Assembly (NCBI GenBank): GCA_051877575.1
Contig: JBJEJA010000010.1
Coordinates: forward strand, 1 to 64,000
Length of the DNA stretch: 64,000 nucleotides
Direction: 5' to 3'
Source of the DNA: UBA2882 sp051877575
GTDB lineage: Bacteria; Bacillota; Clostridia; Lachnospirales; Lachnospiraceae
Below, piece after piece: positions 1-6,288 of this stretch; the stretch's first letter is position 1; every line of letters starts with the position of its first letter. The notes beneath the pieces are model-generated. The model ran no database searches, was not told the DNA's origin, and saw only the letters and a list, made by a program, of their open reading frames with translations. The position numbers and the translations under genes were made by a program.

Positions 1-2
1 AT

Positions 3-95
3 TACAATATAGCACCTTTTCTAGATAATGCAAGGAGTTTTGTTCTATCATACTATGCATTATTGGAAATAGCTGATATAATGCTCGTAGGTTGA
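3..95 (+). CDS. C-terminal end of an unknown gene running in from the left
   Basis: Frame 3 is open from the window edge for 30 codons to a TGA at 93-95 (ends ALLEIADIMLVG). No start lies inside the window. It may be the tail of an upstream gene, but 30 codons are too few to recognise a family, and an open frame of this length in AT-rich DNA could be chance. Confidence 0.3.
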   Translation, partial: YNIAPFLDNARSFVLSYYALLEIADIMLVG

Positions 96-429
96 AAAGT
101 TTATGAGATGGCAAATATGAATTTTCACTTGAAGTATTTTAAGGGATTAAATAACTGTTATATCTTGTTATGAAAATCTCGGGTAACCATTGAAAACACT
201 AAAGTTTTCATGGGTGTCCTCTTTATCACATCTTGTATCGAGTTATATCATTATACCCTTGTTTACGAACCCTTATAAGGGAAAATACAAGGGAAAGAAA
301 ATTTGTTGACTATTGTAACCATTCACAGATATTTTCTTACAGATAGGTTAAGAGAAAATTAAAAAAGTTTCATAAAAGTACATTATGTTAATCGTATATA
401 TATTATAAGCTGATTGGAGGTGCGTTGTC
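96..429. other. AT-rich intergenic leader with nested dyads
   Basis: No gene is seen. A hairpin (arms 187-197 and 204-213, GAAAAC/GTTTTC core) is followed by a U-rich stretch and could end the incoming gene. The perfect palindrome CCCTTATAAGGG (270-281) sits inside a wider dyad CCCTTG (256-261)/CAAGGG (288-293). A weak promoter (TTGACT at 306-311, TATTTT at 330-335) could serve the next gene. The CAAGGGAAA/TAAGGGAAAA motif recurs at 2460-2486. Confidence 0.35.
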
Positions 430-1473
430 GTGAGAAAAAAACTTATGTTTTCATTAGGGGCTATTTTGATTATGGGTGTTATGATTCTTGTATTGATGAG
501 CCGTGATGATGTTGAAAACAAGATAAATGTAGATACTTCACATGTTGAATATGACGAGAATCAGATTTTAATAATTAACAGAACAGTGAATTATGCAGCA
601 GGGTATCAAGATGAAGGTATCTTTATTGATGTAAAGGGAAGAGTATATTTTTATTGCTTTTCACAACTGATTTATCAGGAAAATCCAGATACAGAAGTGG
701 ATTTCATAGAAAAGTTAAAAGATATACAGGAGTATACGAAGCCTGTTATGACTATTGAAGATAGAGTTATGTCTGAGGCAATAAATTTATGTTTTAATAT
801 AGATGCTACAGAAACCTACGAAACAGAATTAACAGCATATGATGCAGGTAGTAGAATATTATATGTATGCAATGGTAATAACATGACATCTTGCAGGCAA
901 AGCGGTGATTTTGAGGGCGCATTGGATTCAGTTTCAGCAAAAAAATTTATGGAGTATTTTGATAATGTCTTATTGCCGGAAATCACATCTTTTTGCGAAC
1001 AAATGACAGAGGAAGAATATGCAGGTGCAAAAGCATATTATTATACAGAGAATGCGCTATATTTCGAAAATATACATTGTGGATTTTTAGAGAATATAGA
1101 AAATACTGGAAAGTATGTTGTTACAAACAAGGAAGAACTAACTGCTTTGGAGAGTATATTGGGAAGTGATTTTGGAATTGGTGAGTGGCAAAACGAAAAG
1201 GCAGTGGACTGCATATTTTTTATTGAAGCAATAAATGTAAGTTCCGGGGGATATGATTTAAAAAGAGATGGTATTCTATGTCAGGATGGAGAGTTTGAAA
1301 TGATTCTGAGTGAAGATAGCAAAGTTCCACAGGATGGAGAAATGGTTTCCGAGGCTTTTGATGGATTTGTGTTTGTTGCTGCATTTCCGAAAGATGTGGC
1401 TGAATTGTTTGCGGTATCAGAAAGTGGGTGCTATTTTGACTTTAGAGGAAATGAATGGATACGTCCGAAGTGA
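430..1473 (+). CDS. Unrecognised membrane-anchored or exported protein
   Basis: A 347-aa protein. Start is GTG, chosen because GGAGG at 416-420 lies nine bases upstream. Residues 1-3 are basic (RKK) and residues 4-23 form one hydrophobic segment without a lipobox cysteine, so it is a signal anchor or uncleaved signal; the rest is soluble, acidic and rich in aromatic residues, presumably outside the membrane. Several cysteines (YFYCF, LCFN, CNGNNMTSC, HCGF, DCIFF, LCQDG, GCYF) could form disulfides or bind metal. I do not recognise the family. Base composition is more AT-rich than in the core genes further right, in keeping with the accessory character of this end. Function unknown. Confidence 0.75.
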   Translation: MRKKLMFSLGAILIMGVMILVLMSRDDVENKINVDTSHVEYDENQILIINRTVNYAAGYQDEGIFIDVKGRVYFYCFSQLIYQENPDTEVDFIEKLKDIQEYTKPVMTIEDRVMSEAINLCFNIDATETYETELTAYDAGSRILYVCNGNNMTSCRQSGDFEGALDSVSAKKFMEYFDNVLLPEITSFCEQMTEEEYAGAKAYYYTENALYFENIHCGFLENIENTGKYVVTNKEELTALESILGSDFGIGEWQNEKAVDCIFFIEAINVSSGGYDLKRDGILCQDGEFEMILSEDSKVPQDGEMVSEAFDGFVFVAAFPKDVAELFAVSESGCYFDFRGNEWIRPK

Positions 1474-1609
1474 TTGATGAAATTTAGTAAATATTTTTGC
1501 GAATATTATACTGTATCAGATAGAATCTTGAAATACACAGAGTATAAATTGAAAATTTGTGCGAAGGATGTATTTCGCTCTGCGAGGCTGAAAATATTAT
1601 AAAAACCAG

Positions 1610-1638
1610 TTGCTATTTTAAGGAAAACAACATATAAT
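1610..1638 (+). promoter_or_regulatory. Strong sigma-A promoter ahead of the DUF3800-linked RNA
   Basis: TTGCTA (1610-1615), a 17-base spacer, then a perfect TATAAT (1633-1638). The predicted start near 1645 falls exactly on the first hairpin arm of the RNA described next. Confidence 0.7.
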
Positions 1639-1644
1639 ATCTAT

Positions 1645-1740
1645 ACAGATATGAATCTGTTGCACGAAGTGCATTAATATTTGGGCTGACCGAAAGGTCC
1701 TGGTCCACCGGCTGGCGGGGATTTACCCCGCCATTTTTCT
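1645..1740 (+). ncRNA. Compact four-hairpin RNA ending in a terminator, upstream of DUF3800
   Basis: Seen directly: four consecutive hairpins. ACAGAT-atga-ATCTGT (1645-1660); TGCAC-gaa-GTGCA (1661-1673); GACC-gaaa-GGTC with a GNRA-type loop (1688-1699); GGCGGGG-attta-CCCCGCC (1714-1732) followed by ATTTTTCT. The last is an intrinsic terminator 18 bases before the DUF3800 start codon. A perfect -10 box lies just upstream, so a free RNA of about 95 nt or an attenuated leader is expected. Known: comparative-genomics screens have described several DUF3800 RNA motifs found upstream of genes for this domain. Whether this one matches a described motif cannot be told without a covariance-model search. 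Confidence 0.6.
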
Positions 1741-1758
1741 ACATAAAGGGGCGGTTAC

Positions 1759-2436
1759 ATGAAGGAAAAAGTACTTAGTGTTTTTATAGATGAATCGGGA
1801 GATTTCGGACAGTATAATCCAGTTTCTCCGAACTACTATGTTGCAATGGTTCTACATAATCAGGAAATAGATATTTCAAAGAATATTGAATCATTGGAGA
1901 GGCAAATAAGTAATTGGGGATATCCGGAGCATACAATTCATACAGGTCCTTTAATCAGGCGTGAAAGTGTTTATAAAAATGATTTGAGAGAACAAAGAAA
2001 AGCGTTGTTTAATGCGTTGTATCATTTTACTCGTTTGTTGGATATTCAATACATCTGTCCCATAATTAATCAGGGAGATTGTGCTGAAAAATCAAAGCTG
2101 GCTTACACGGATAAATTGACAAAAGAAATTGCAAATCAGCTTCGAGCAAAGGATACATATTTTTCATCCTTTGATAAAATTATTGTTTACTATGACTATG
2201 GACAGGTTGAGCTGGCGCAGATTCTTGTGTCTGTGTTTAATACCATGTTTTCGAATGTGGAATTTCGAAAGATAGAGACGAATCAGTATAAATTATCACA
2301 AGCAGCCGATTTGATTTGTACAGTAGAAGCGATTGCACAAAAGAATGTATTAACCAAGTCAGAAAGTGAATTCTTTCACTCAAAGAATGATTTCAAGAAA
2401 AATATATATAAAAATATTGCAAAGAAGAAATTATAG
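1759..2436 (+). CDS. DUF3800 domain protein (RNase H-like fold nuclease candidate)
   Basis: A 225-aa protein, full length for the family. The hallmark IDESGDFG is at residues 10-17; a second acidic patch (YYDYGQVEL) lies near 148 and the family motif SQAADLIC near 181, giving the spaced acidic residues expected of an RNase H-like active site. GGGGCGG at 1748-1754 is the ribosome site. DUF3800 proteins are of unproven biochemistry, often found in defence or mobile regions and next to structured RNAs. Here a promoter, a hairpin-rich RNA and a terminator precede it, so expression may need read-through. An RNA-controlled toxin or defence nuclease is my inference. It shares AT-rich composition with its neighbours. 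Confidence 0.85.
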   Translation: MKEKVLSVFIDESGDFGQYNPVSPNYYVAMVLHNQEIDISKNIESLERQISNWGYPEHTIHTGPLIRRESVYKNDLREQRKALFNALYHFTRLLDIQYICPIINQGDCAEKSKLAYTDKLTKEIANQLRAKDTYFSSFDKIIVYYDYGQVELAQILVSVFNTMFSNVEFRKIETNQYKLSQAADLICTVEAIAQKNVLTKSESEFFHSKNDFKKNIYKNIAKKKL

Positions 2437-2437
2437 G

Positions 2438-2472
2438 ATTTTCCCTTGCTATTTGCTCACAAGGGAAAAAAT
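2438..2472. repeat. Inverted repeat with CAAGGGAAAA motif
   Basis: Arms ATTTTCCCTTG (2438-2448) and CAAGGGAAAAAT (2460-2471), directly after the DUF3800 stop. On the plus strand the hairpin is followed by A, not T, so it is a poor terminator in that direction. It resembles the nested dyad at 256-293 and may be a shared operator or a relic repeat. Confidence 0.45.
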
Positions 2473-2503
2473 AAGGGAAAATTTTGTGATAGGGAGATAC
2501 ACA

Positions 2504-3088
2504 ATGAATGGTTTGATTATAAAGGTACTCAGCATAAGTATTGCGGTAGTAACCGTAGTATACTTGATTATTTATAAAGGAAATACCATGATTACAAAGA
2601 TATTTAGCGTGTGTATTGTAGTAGCAATGGTAATATACTGGATTGTTTATGAAGGAAATACAAGAAAGCGAAAAAAACAGGAATTACAGCGGGATGACTA
2701 TTTATTTGCGAAAGAAAACGATTTGCCGTTACATATAAATTGGAATGAGATAAATGACTTTTTGTTAGATTCCGAATATGGTGTAAATATGCCAATGGAG
2801 AATTGGTTTATGTTGGATTGGGCGCGACAGCCCTGTGTGGAGGATGGTATAAGGGAAGGAAAGTTTTCTATGAAAGGGTTTCGGGTGTTACAAGCTTTAA
2901 GTAACGATATGAAACACATTTTTTATGATGTGAGATTTTATTATGACCGTGGCCCGGATATAGAAGATAAAAATAGGAAGTACGAGGCCGTAAAAAAGGT
3001 GTTGGATACAAAATACGCCGGTTTGTCAGAAGAATTACGGAAGAATATATATGACCAATTTGTTAAGATATATGAAAGAAAAATCTAA
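2504..3088 (+). CDS. Unrecognised membrane protein with a tandemly duplicated transmembrane segment
   Basis: The frame is open further upstream, but ATG at 2504 has AGGGAG eight bases before it and is the likely start, giving 194 aa. Residues 5-28 and 29-51 are two copies of the same unit: a hydrophobic helix ending YKGNT in the first and YEGNT in the second. The DNA copies are each about 69 bases and lie head to tail, so this looks like a recent in-frame tandem duplication. A basic stretch (RKRKKQ) follows, then about 135 cytosolic residues rich in aromatic and charged residues. Family not recognised. Its 3' end overlaps the next small ORF by 17 bases, suggesting translational coupling. Confidence 0.7.
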   Translation: MNGLIIKVLSISIAVVTVVYLIIYKGNTMITKIFSVCIVVAMVIYWIVYEGNTRKRKKQELQRDDYLFAKENDLPLHINWNEINDFLLDSEYGVNMPMENWFMLDWARQPCVEDGIREGKFSMKGFRVLQALSNDMKHIFYDVRFYYDRGPDIEDKNRKYEAVKKVLDTKYAGLSEELRKNIYDQFVKIYERKI

Positions 3089-3200
3089 ATACAATACAAA
3101 GGAGGAAGCCGTTGAGTATTTAATGAATGAAACTAATCTTCCATATGAAGAATGTTCTAAAGCCAACGATTTCCATATTAGACTAAATAAGAAAAATTAA
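3072..3200 (+). CDS. Small 42-aa overlapping ORF, possible remnant
   Basis: ATG at 3072 lies inside the 3' end of the previous gene in another frame; the stop TAA is at 3198-3200. The peptide begins MKEKSKYNTKEEAVEYLMNE and is charged and soluble. An internal AAAGGAGG (3098-3105) precedes a TTG/ATG region, so translation could also begin further in. It resembles the N-terminal part of a small helical domain and may be a truncated gene. I do not recognise it. Confidence 0.4.
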   Translation: MKEKSKYNTKEEAVEYLMNETNLPYEECSKANDFHIRLNKKN

Positions 3201-3307
3201 TATACAAATTCCAGTTTGTTGAACTGAACAAATCCCAAGTTGTGCTAAAAAACATAGTTTGAAAGAGTGTTCGAGTTCCATTTACAAAATCAATCCCATA
3301 AAATTCT

Positions 3308-3336
3308 TTGACACATTCATTATATGATGCTAATAT
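3308..3336 (+). promoter_or_regulatory. Strong promoter of the antitoxin RNA
   Basis: TTGACA (3308-3313), 17-base spacer, TAATAT (3331-3336). This is closer to consensus than the promoter of the opposing toxin, as expected where the antitoxin RNA must be in excess. Confidence 0.75.
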
Positions 3337-3342
3337 GATTAT

Positions 3343-3438
3343 AGAAAGGGTGCTACCGATAGACGGTTAGTCCATTGAAAATAGTTTAATCACAAAAATG
3401 ACCGCTTGTTTTCTCAGGACAGGGCGGTTATTTTTGTG
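3343..3438 (+). ncRNA. Candidate type I antitoxin RNA
   Basis: Predicted transcript of about 95 nt from the consensus promoter to the shared terminator. It contains no ORF with a ribosome site and is antisense to the last codons and 3' UTR of the toxin mRNA. Its 5' end (3348-3373) carries GGGTGCTACC and CGGTTAGTCC, both also present at the 5' end of the toxin mRNA (minus strand, 3638-3607). Known parallels are the convergent Fst/par and TxpA/RatA-type loci. Its identity as an antitoxin is inferred from this layout. Confidence 0.6.
3391..3438. terminator. Bidirectional intrinsic terminator shared by toxin and antitoxin RNAs
   Basis: 15-base arms (3391-3405 and 3424-3438) pair throughout with one G-U; both ends carry A5/T5 tracts, so the hairpin can terminate transcription in both directions. 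The toxin stop codon lies in the right arm. Confidence 0.75.
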
Positions 3439-3523
3439 TCTTGTGGCTTCCGATGGTATATCCAAGTCCGAAACAGGTCAGACATAAGCTGATAACTGCA
3501 ATCAGACCTTCAATAGTCAACAT
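3428..3523 (-). CDS. Holin-like hydrophobic peptide, type I toxin candidate (31 aa)
   Basis: Read on the minus strand, AGGAGG is followed eight bases later by ATG at 3523; a nearer in-frame ATG is too close to the site. The 31-residue product starts MLTIEGLIAVISLCLTCFGL, has one membrane helix (residues about 6-25) and a short polar tail ending SHKTQK. This matches the putative holin-like toxin family of small Firmicute peptides. The 5' UTR is about 115 nt: it holds a 7-bp hairpin (3581-3601), and ATCCCC (minus strand, 3569-3564) can pair with GGGGAT over the ribosome site (3533-3528), the usual translation lock of type I toxins. The convergent antitoxin RNA overlaps the 3' end. Likely acts at the inner face of the cytoplasmic membrane when unrepressed. 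Confidence 0.7.
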   Translation of the reverse strand: MLTIEGLIAVISLCLTCFGLGYTIGSHKTQK

Positions 3524-3646
3524 TAGCATCCCCTCCTTTAGCAAGATTTCCGTCAGACAAGCTGGGGATTTCTATGTAAACAGAGGGTCACAGTCCCTCT
3601 GGCGAAGGACTAACCGCCTACCGTAAATGGTAGCACCCATAAAAAT

Positions 3647-3675
3647 AGTGTAACAGAAGGAATTGAAACATACAA
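3647..3675 (-). promoter_or_regulatory. Promoter of the toxin mRNA
   Basis: On the minus strand TTGTAT (3675-3670), 17 bases, TACACT (3652-3647). The predicted start falls at about 3640, right before GGGTGCTACC. Confidence 0.55.
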
Positions 3676-3998
3676 TACAAAAAGAAGAAATAATACACGA
3701 AATAACGATAAACGAATACCTTTGCCATTAACGATGACAGGTTATAAATAATGTATCAATTGTTTTACACTTTGTTTACACATCCCAAGTCAGTGCCTCG
3801 GAAGTCTCCTTTCTATGGGCTTTTGCGGGTTCCGGCTTTTGTTCAAGTCCCATCGGGCAAGTGTGCGGCCGGGCAAATGGGATGAAAAAAGAATATCAGA
3901 ATTCCCGGAATATTATATTATTTTATATTTGTTCTTTCTTTTTCTCGTTTTGTGTATTACAATTCTAAAGAATAAAGTATTGGATGAAATTTTATATT
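3676..3998. other. Gene-free stretch at the island/core boundary
   Basis: No gene supported. Around 3780 the composition changes from AT-rich to that of the core genes. Bases 3790-3880 are GC-richer with no open frame preceded by a ribosome site, and may be the remnant of a disrupted gene or an integration scar. No direct repeats clear enough to call att sites were found. Confidence 0.4.
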
Positions 3999-4035
3999 AT
4001 GAAATTTCATATGAGGTCATATGAAAACATATATG
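3999..4035. promoter_or_regulatory. Candidate LysR operator with repeated TCATATGA
   Basis: The perfect palindrome ATGAAATTTCAT (3999-4010) runs into two TCATATGA palindromes (4008-4015, 4017-4024) and a CATATATGAC (4026-4035), 25 bases before the LysR start. TCATATGA recurs at 4991-4998 between lysR and the channel gene. LysR regulators usually bind such T-rich dyads near their own start. Confidence 0.5.
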
Positions 4036-4059
4036 ACTGTCTGAAGAAGTGAGGAAAGC

Positions 4060-4998
4060 ATGAATACACAATATTTTCGATATGCGGTAGAGATAGAAAA
4101 AACGGGATCCATTACCCGGGCGGCACAAAATCTTTATATGGCGCAGCCCAATCTGAGCAAGGCAATCCGGGATCTGGAAAATGATCTGGGATACGAAATT
4201 TTTAAGCGCACCCCCGGTGGAATCAAGGTGACGGAAAAGGGAAGCGAATTTTTGTATCATGCCCACAAGATGATTGAGCAGCTGGATGAAATGGAGAAAA
4301 TATCCCGGAGAGATGAAGAAGAAATCAGGCGGTTTAAGCTTTCCATTCCGAGAGGAAGCTACATTGCCAACGGCTATACGGAGTTTGTGGCAGATCTGGA
4401 TATGAGTGAAGGAATCGAGATTACCATCAATGAGACGAACACGCTGCAGACGATCAGCAATGTGGCTGACAGGGGATATCATATGGGGATCATCCGCTAT
4501 CCCAAAGCCAATGAAGATTATTTCCAAAAAGCTTTGGAGAATAACAAATTGGTGGGAGAGACCATTTGGGAGTTTGAATATGTGGTAGTTATGTCAAAAC
4601 AACATCCCCTTGCAGGAAAGGCGGTGTTGGAAAAGCAGGATCTGGAGCAGTATGTAAAGATTACCCATGGGGATATTCTGATGCCGGATGAGAAGTCCGG
4701 AGTAAAACAGAAAGAAAATAAAGAGAGGAAGAACAGCCGGACGATTTATGTCTATGAAAGAGGAAGTCAATTTGATCTTCTGACCAAGGTTCCGACAACG
4801 TATATGTGGGTATCACCTTTGCCGGACCAGTATTTGGAGCAATATCATCTGGTGCAGCGAGCCTGCAAAGTAGAAGATAATCTTTATAAGGATGTGTTGA
4901 TTTACAGAAAGGATTACCAGTTGACGGAACTGGACATCCTCTTTCAGAAAAAATTATACAGTTCAAAAATTGAAGTTGCCTGCGAAAGTGTCATATGA
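4060..4998 (+). CDS. LysR family transcriptional regulator
   Basis: 312 aa, normal for the family. The N-terminal winged helix-turn-helix spans residues about 1-60, with the typical GSITRAAQNLYMAQPNLSKA helix pair and FKRTPGGIKVTEKG wing; a linker helix follows to about residue 90, then the periplasmic-binding-protein-like effector domain. Start ATG with GAGG eight to eleven bases upstream. The stop codon is buried in the first arm of an intrinsic terminator. The next gene is a formate/nitrite-type channel, and repeated TCATATGA sites flank this gene, so it may control both itself and the channel (inference). Effector unknown. Confidence 0.9.
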   Translation: MNTQYFRYAVEIEKTGSITRAAQNLYMAQPNLSKAIRDLENDLGYEIFKRTPGGIKVTEKGSEFLYHAHKMIEQLDEMEKISRRDEEEIRRFKLSIPRGSYIANGYTEFVADLDMSEGIEITINETNTLQTISNVADRGYHMGIIRYPKANEDYFQKALENNKLVGETIWEFEYVVVMSKQHPLAGKAVLEKQDLEQYVKITHGDILMPDEKSGVKQKENKERKNSRTIYVYERGSQFDLLTKVPTTYMWVSPLPDQYLEQYHLVQRACKVEDNLYKDVLIYRKDYQLTELDILFQKKLYSSKIEVACESVI

Positions 4999-5019
4999 TT
5001 TTTTATATGACACTTTTTT
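4986..5019 (+). terminator. Intrinsic terminator after lysR containing a TCATATGA site
   Basis: Eleven-base perfect arms AAGTGTCATAT (4986-4996) and ATATGACACTT (5005-5015) followed by T6. The arms contain the same motif as the lysR upstream region, so the site might double as an operator for the next gene. Confidence 0.75.
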
Positions 5020-5125
5020 GGATTTATATTACCCGGTTTGGCAGAAGATTTGCTAAACTGTCCACGAAGTCAGAAAGCAAGGCTTTGCAGTTTTACAAAA
5101 TGAATAGTTTTGCAGAGGTCAATAT

Positions 5126-6037
5126 ATGGACAACTTTTTATCTATAAAAAGCGCAGTGAATAAATATATAGCGGGATGTGAGGCAAAGGTCAATACGCCT
5201 GCAAGAAAATTGCTGGTTAAAGCAATCTTTGCGGGAATGATGATTGCTATGGGAGCAGCAGGCAGCAGTGTTGCGGCTCATTCCGTAGGAAATGTGGGAT
5301 TGTCCCGTCTTGCGGCAGCAGTTGTATTTCCGGTGGGATTGATGATGGTCATTTTGATGGGAGCGGAGTTATTTACCGGTGACTGCCTGATGATCATGGC
5401 TACGGCTTCCGGAAAACACAGTGTGAAACAACTGATCAAAGTACTCGGTGTTGTATATATCGGAAACTTTATCGGAGCTGCGTTGACGGCAATGGCTGTT
5501 GCCGGCAGCGGACAGTTGAATTATTCCAACGGCGTTTTGGGCGCTTATACCATCAAGGTTGCGCTTGGGAAAGTTTCCCTGGATTTTGGACAAGCGGTGA
5601 TTTCCGGTGTACTGTGCAATATTCTTGTTTGTATCGCAGTTATGATGGCCATGTGTGCAAAGGATGTGGCAGGCAAACTGTTATCTTCATTTTTTATCAT
5701 TTTTCTGTTTGTAACGGAGGGCTTTGAGCACTGCGTGGCAAATATGTACTATATTACAGCCGGTCTGCTGGCAAAGATGAATCCCGTATATTTGCAGGCG
5801 GCGGCTGCCGAGTATGGTATCGGTGCGGAACAACTGGCAGGATTGGATATCAGTAGTTTCCTGTTGGACAATCTGCTTCCCGTAACAATCGGAAATATCA
5901 TCGGCGGAATGGTATGTATCGGTATTCCGCTGTTATATCTCAATAAAGACAAGACTCAGGATATGAGAGTTGTAAAGGAGGAGAAACATGAACATGGTAT
6001 GGTTTTTGGAAGAAACATTTCAGGTATTGCTAATTGA
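5126..6037 (+). CDS. Formate/nitrite transporter (FNT) family channel
   Basis: 303 aa with six hydrophobic helices. Family signatures: GAELFTGDCLM near residue 87 (FNT loop of helix 2) and GFEHCVANMYYI near residue 200, which carries the central pore histidine of FocA/NirC/HSC channels. FNT proteins are pentameric channels for formate, nitrite or hydrosulfide across the cytoplasmic membrane; in a fermentative clostridium formate is most likely, but substrate cannot be read from sequence. AGAGGT lies upstream of the ATG. The upstream LysR gene may regulate it. Its last 50 bases overlap a small membrane-peptide ORF with its own strong ribosome site. Confidence 0.9.
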   Translation: MDNFLSIKSAVNKYIAGCEAKVNTPARKLLVKAIFAGMMIAMGAAGSSVAAHSVGNVGLSRLAAAVVFPVGLMMVILMGAELFTGDCLMIMATASGKHSVKQLIKVLGVVYIGNFIGAALTAMAVAGSGQLNYSNGVLGAYTIKVALGKVSLDFGQAVISGVLCNILVCIAVMMAMCAKDVAGKLLSSFFIIFLFVTEGFEHCVANMYYITAGLLAKMNPVYLQAAAAEYGIGAEQLAGLDISSFLLDNLLPVTIGNIIGGMVCIGIPLLYLNKDKTQDMRVVKEEKHEHGMVFGRNISGIAN

Positions 6038-6116
6038 GGTGACAGGTGTTGCAGCAGTTGCTGCATTATTGTATGGATATGTCAGAATGATGACACCGCA
6101 CAATACAGATAAATAA
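5988..6116 (+). CDS. Small membrane protein (42 aa) overlapping the FNT gene
   Basis: ATG at 5988 is preceded by AAAGGAGGAG (5973-5982), a stronger ribosome site than most here, and lies in a different frame inside the end of the FNT gene. The peptide begins MNMVWFLEETFQVLLIEVTG, has one transmembrane helix (about residues 10-31) and a short polar end (HNTDK). The perfect ribosome site and the terminator placed 18 bases after its stop argue that it is real and co-translated with the channel. Family not recognised; it could be an accessory subunit of the channel or an unrelated small membrane protein. Confidence 0.65.
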   Translation: MNMVWFLEETFQVLLIEVTGVAAVAALLYGYVRMMTPHNTDK

Positions 6117-6133
6117 AACAGCTTTCCAACCCA

Positions 6134-6179
6134 CCCCGGATATCCGTGTACCCCCTACACGGACCCGGGGCTTCCTTTT
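6134..6179 (+). terminator. Intrinsic terminator of the FNT unit
   Basis: Stem CCCCGG..TCCGTGTA (6134-6150) against TACACGGAC.CCGGGG (6156-6170), five-base loop, then CTTCCTTTT. It marks the end of the lysR-controlled unit after the 42-aa ORF. Confidence 0.75.
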
Positions 6180-6245
6180 ATAACATGAAAAACAAAATTG
6201 CGAATGGTATTTGTGCGGTTGCATGTTGAGCCGTGTGGATTTATA

Positions 6246-6272
6246 ATAATCTGCAAACGGGTAACAGATTAT
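6246..6272. promoter_or_regulatory. Dyad before the ACT protein
   Basis: ATAATCTG (6246-6253) and CAGATTAT (6265-6272) form an 8-base inverted repeat ending just before the ribosome site AAGGAG. Could be an operator or a translation-controlling hairpin; no family assigned. Confidence 0.4.
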
Positions 6273-6288
6273 AGAAGGAGAGATTACA

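Noticed and set aside
1477..1602. 41-codon ORF starting right after the gene at 430
   Set aside because: No convincing ribosome site, and the peptide has no recognisable features; left uncalled.
3441..3626. 61-codon plus-strand ORF across the toxin locus
   Set aside because: No ribosome site; it is the antisense shadow of the 31-aa peptide and its 5' UTR.
3348..3638. Reading the toxin locus as a miniature transposon
   Set aside because: Inverted repeats are imperfect, lie at predicted RNA 5' ends and have no visible target duplication; kept only as an alternative.
3815..4024. 69-codon ORF before lysR
   Set aside because: Starts without a ribosome site and ends in the repeated TCATATGA operator region; composition looks noncoding.
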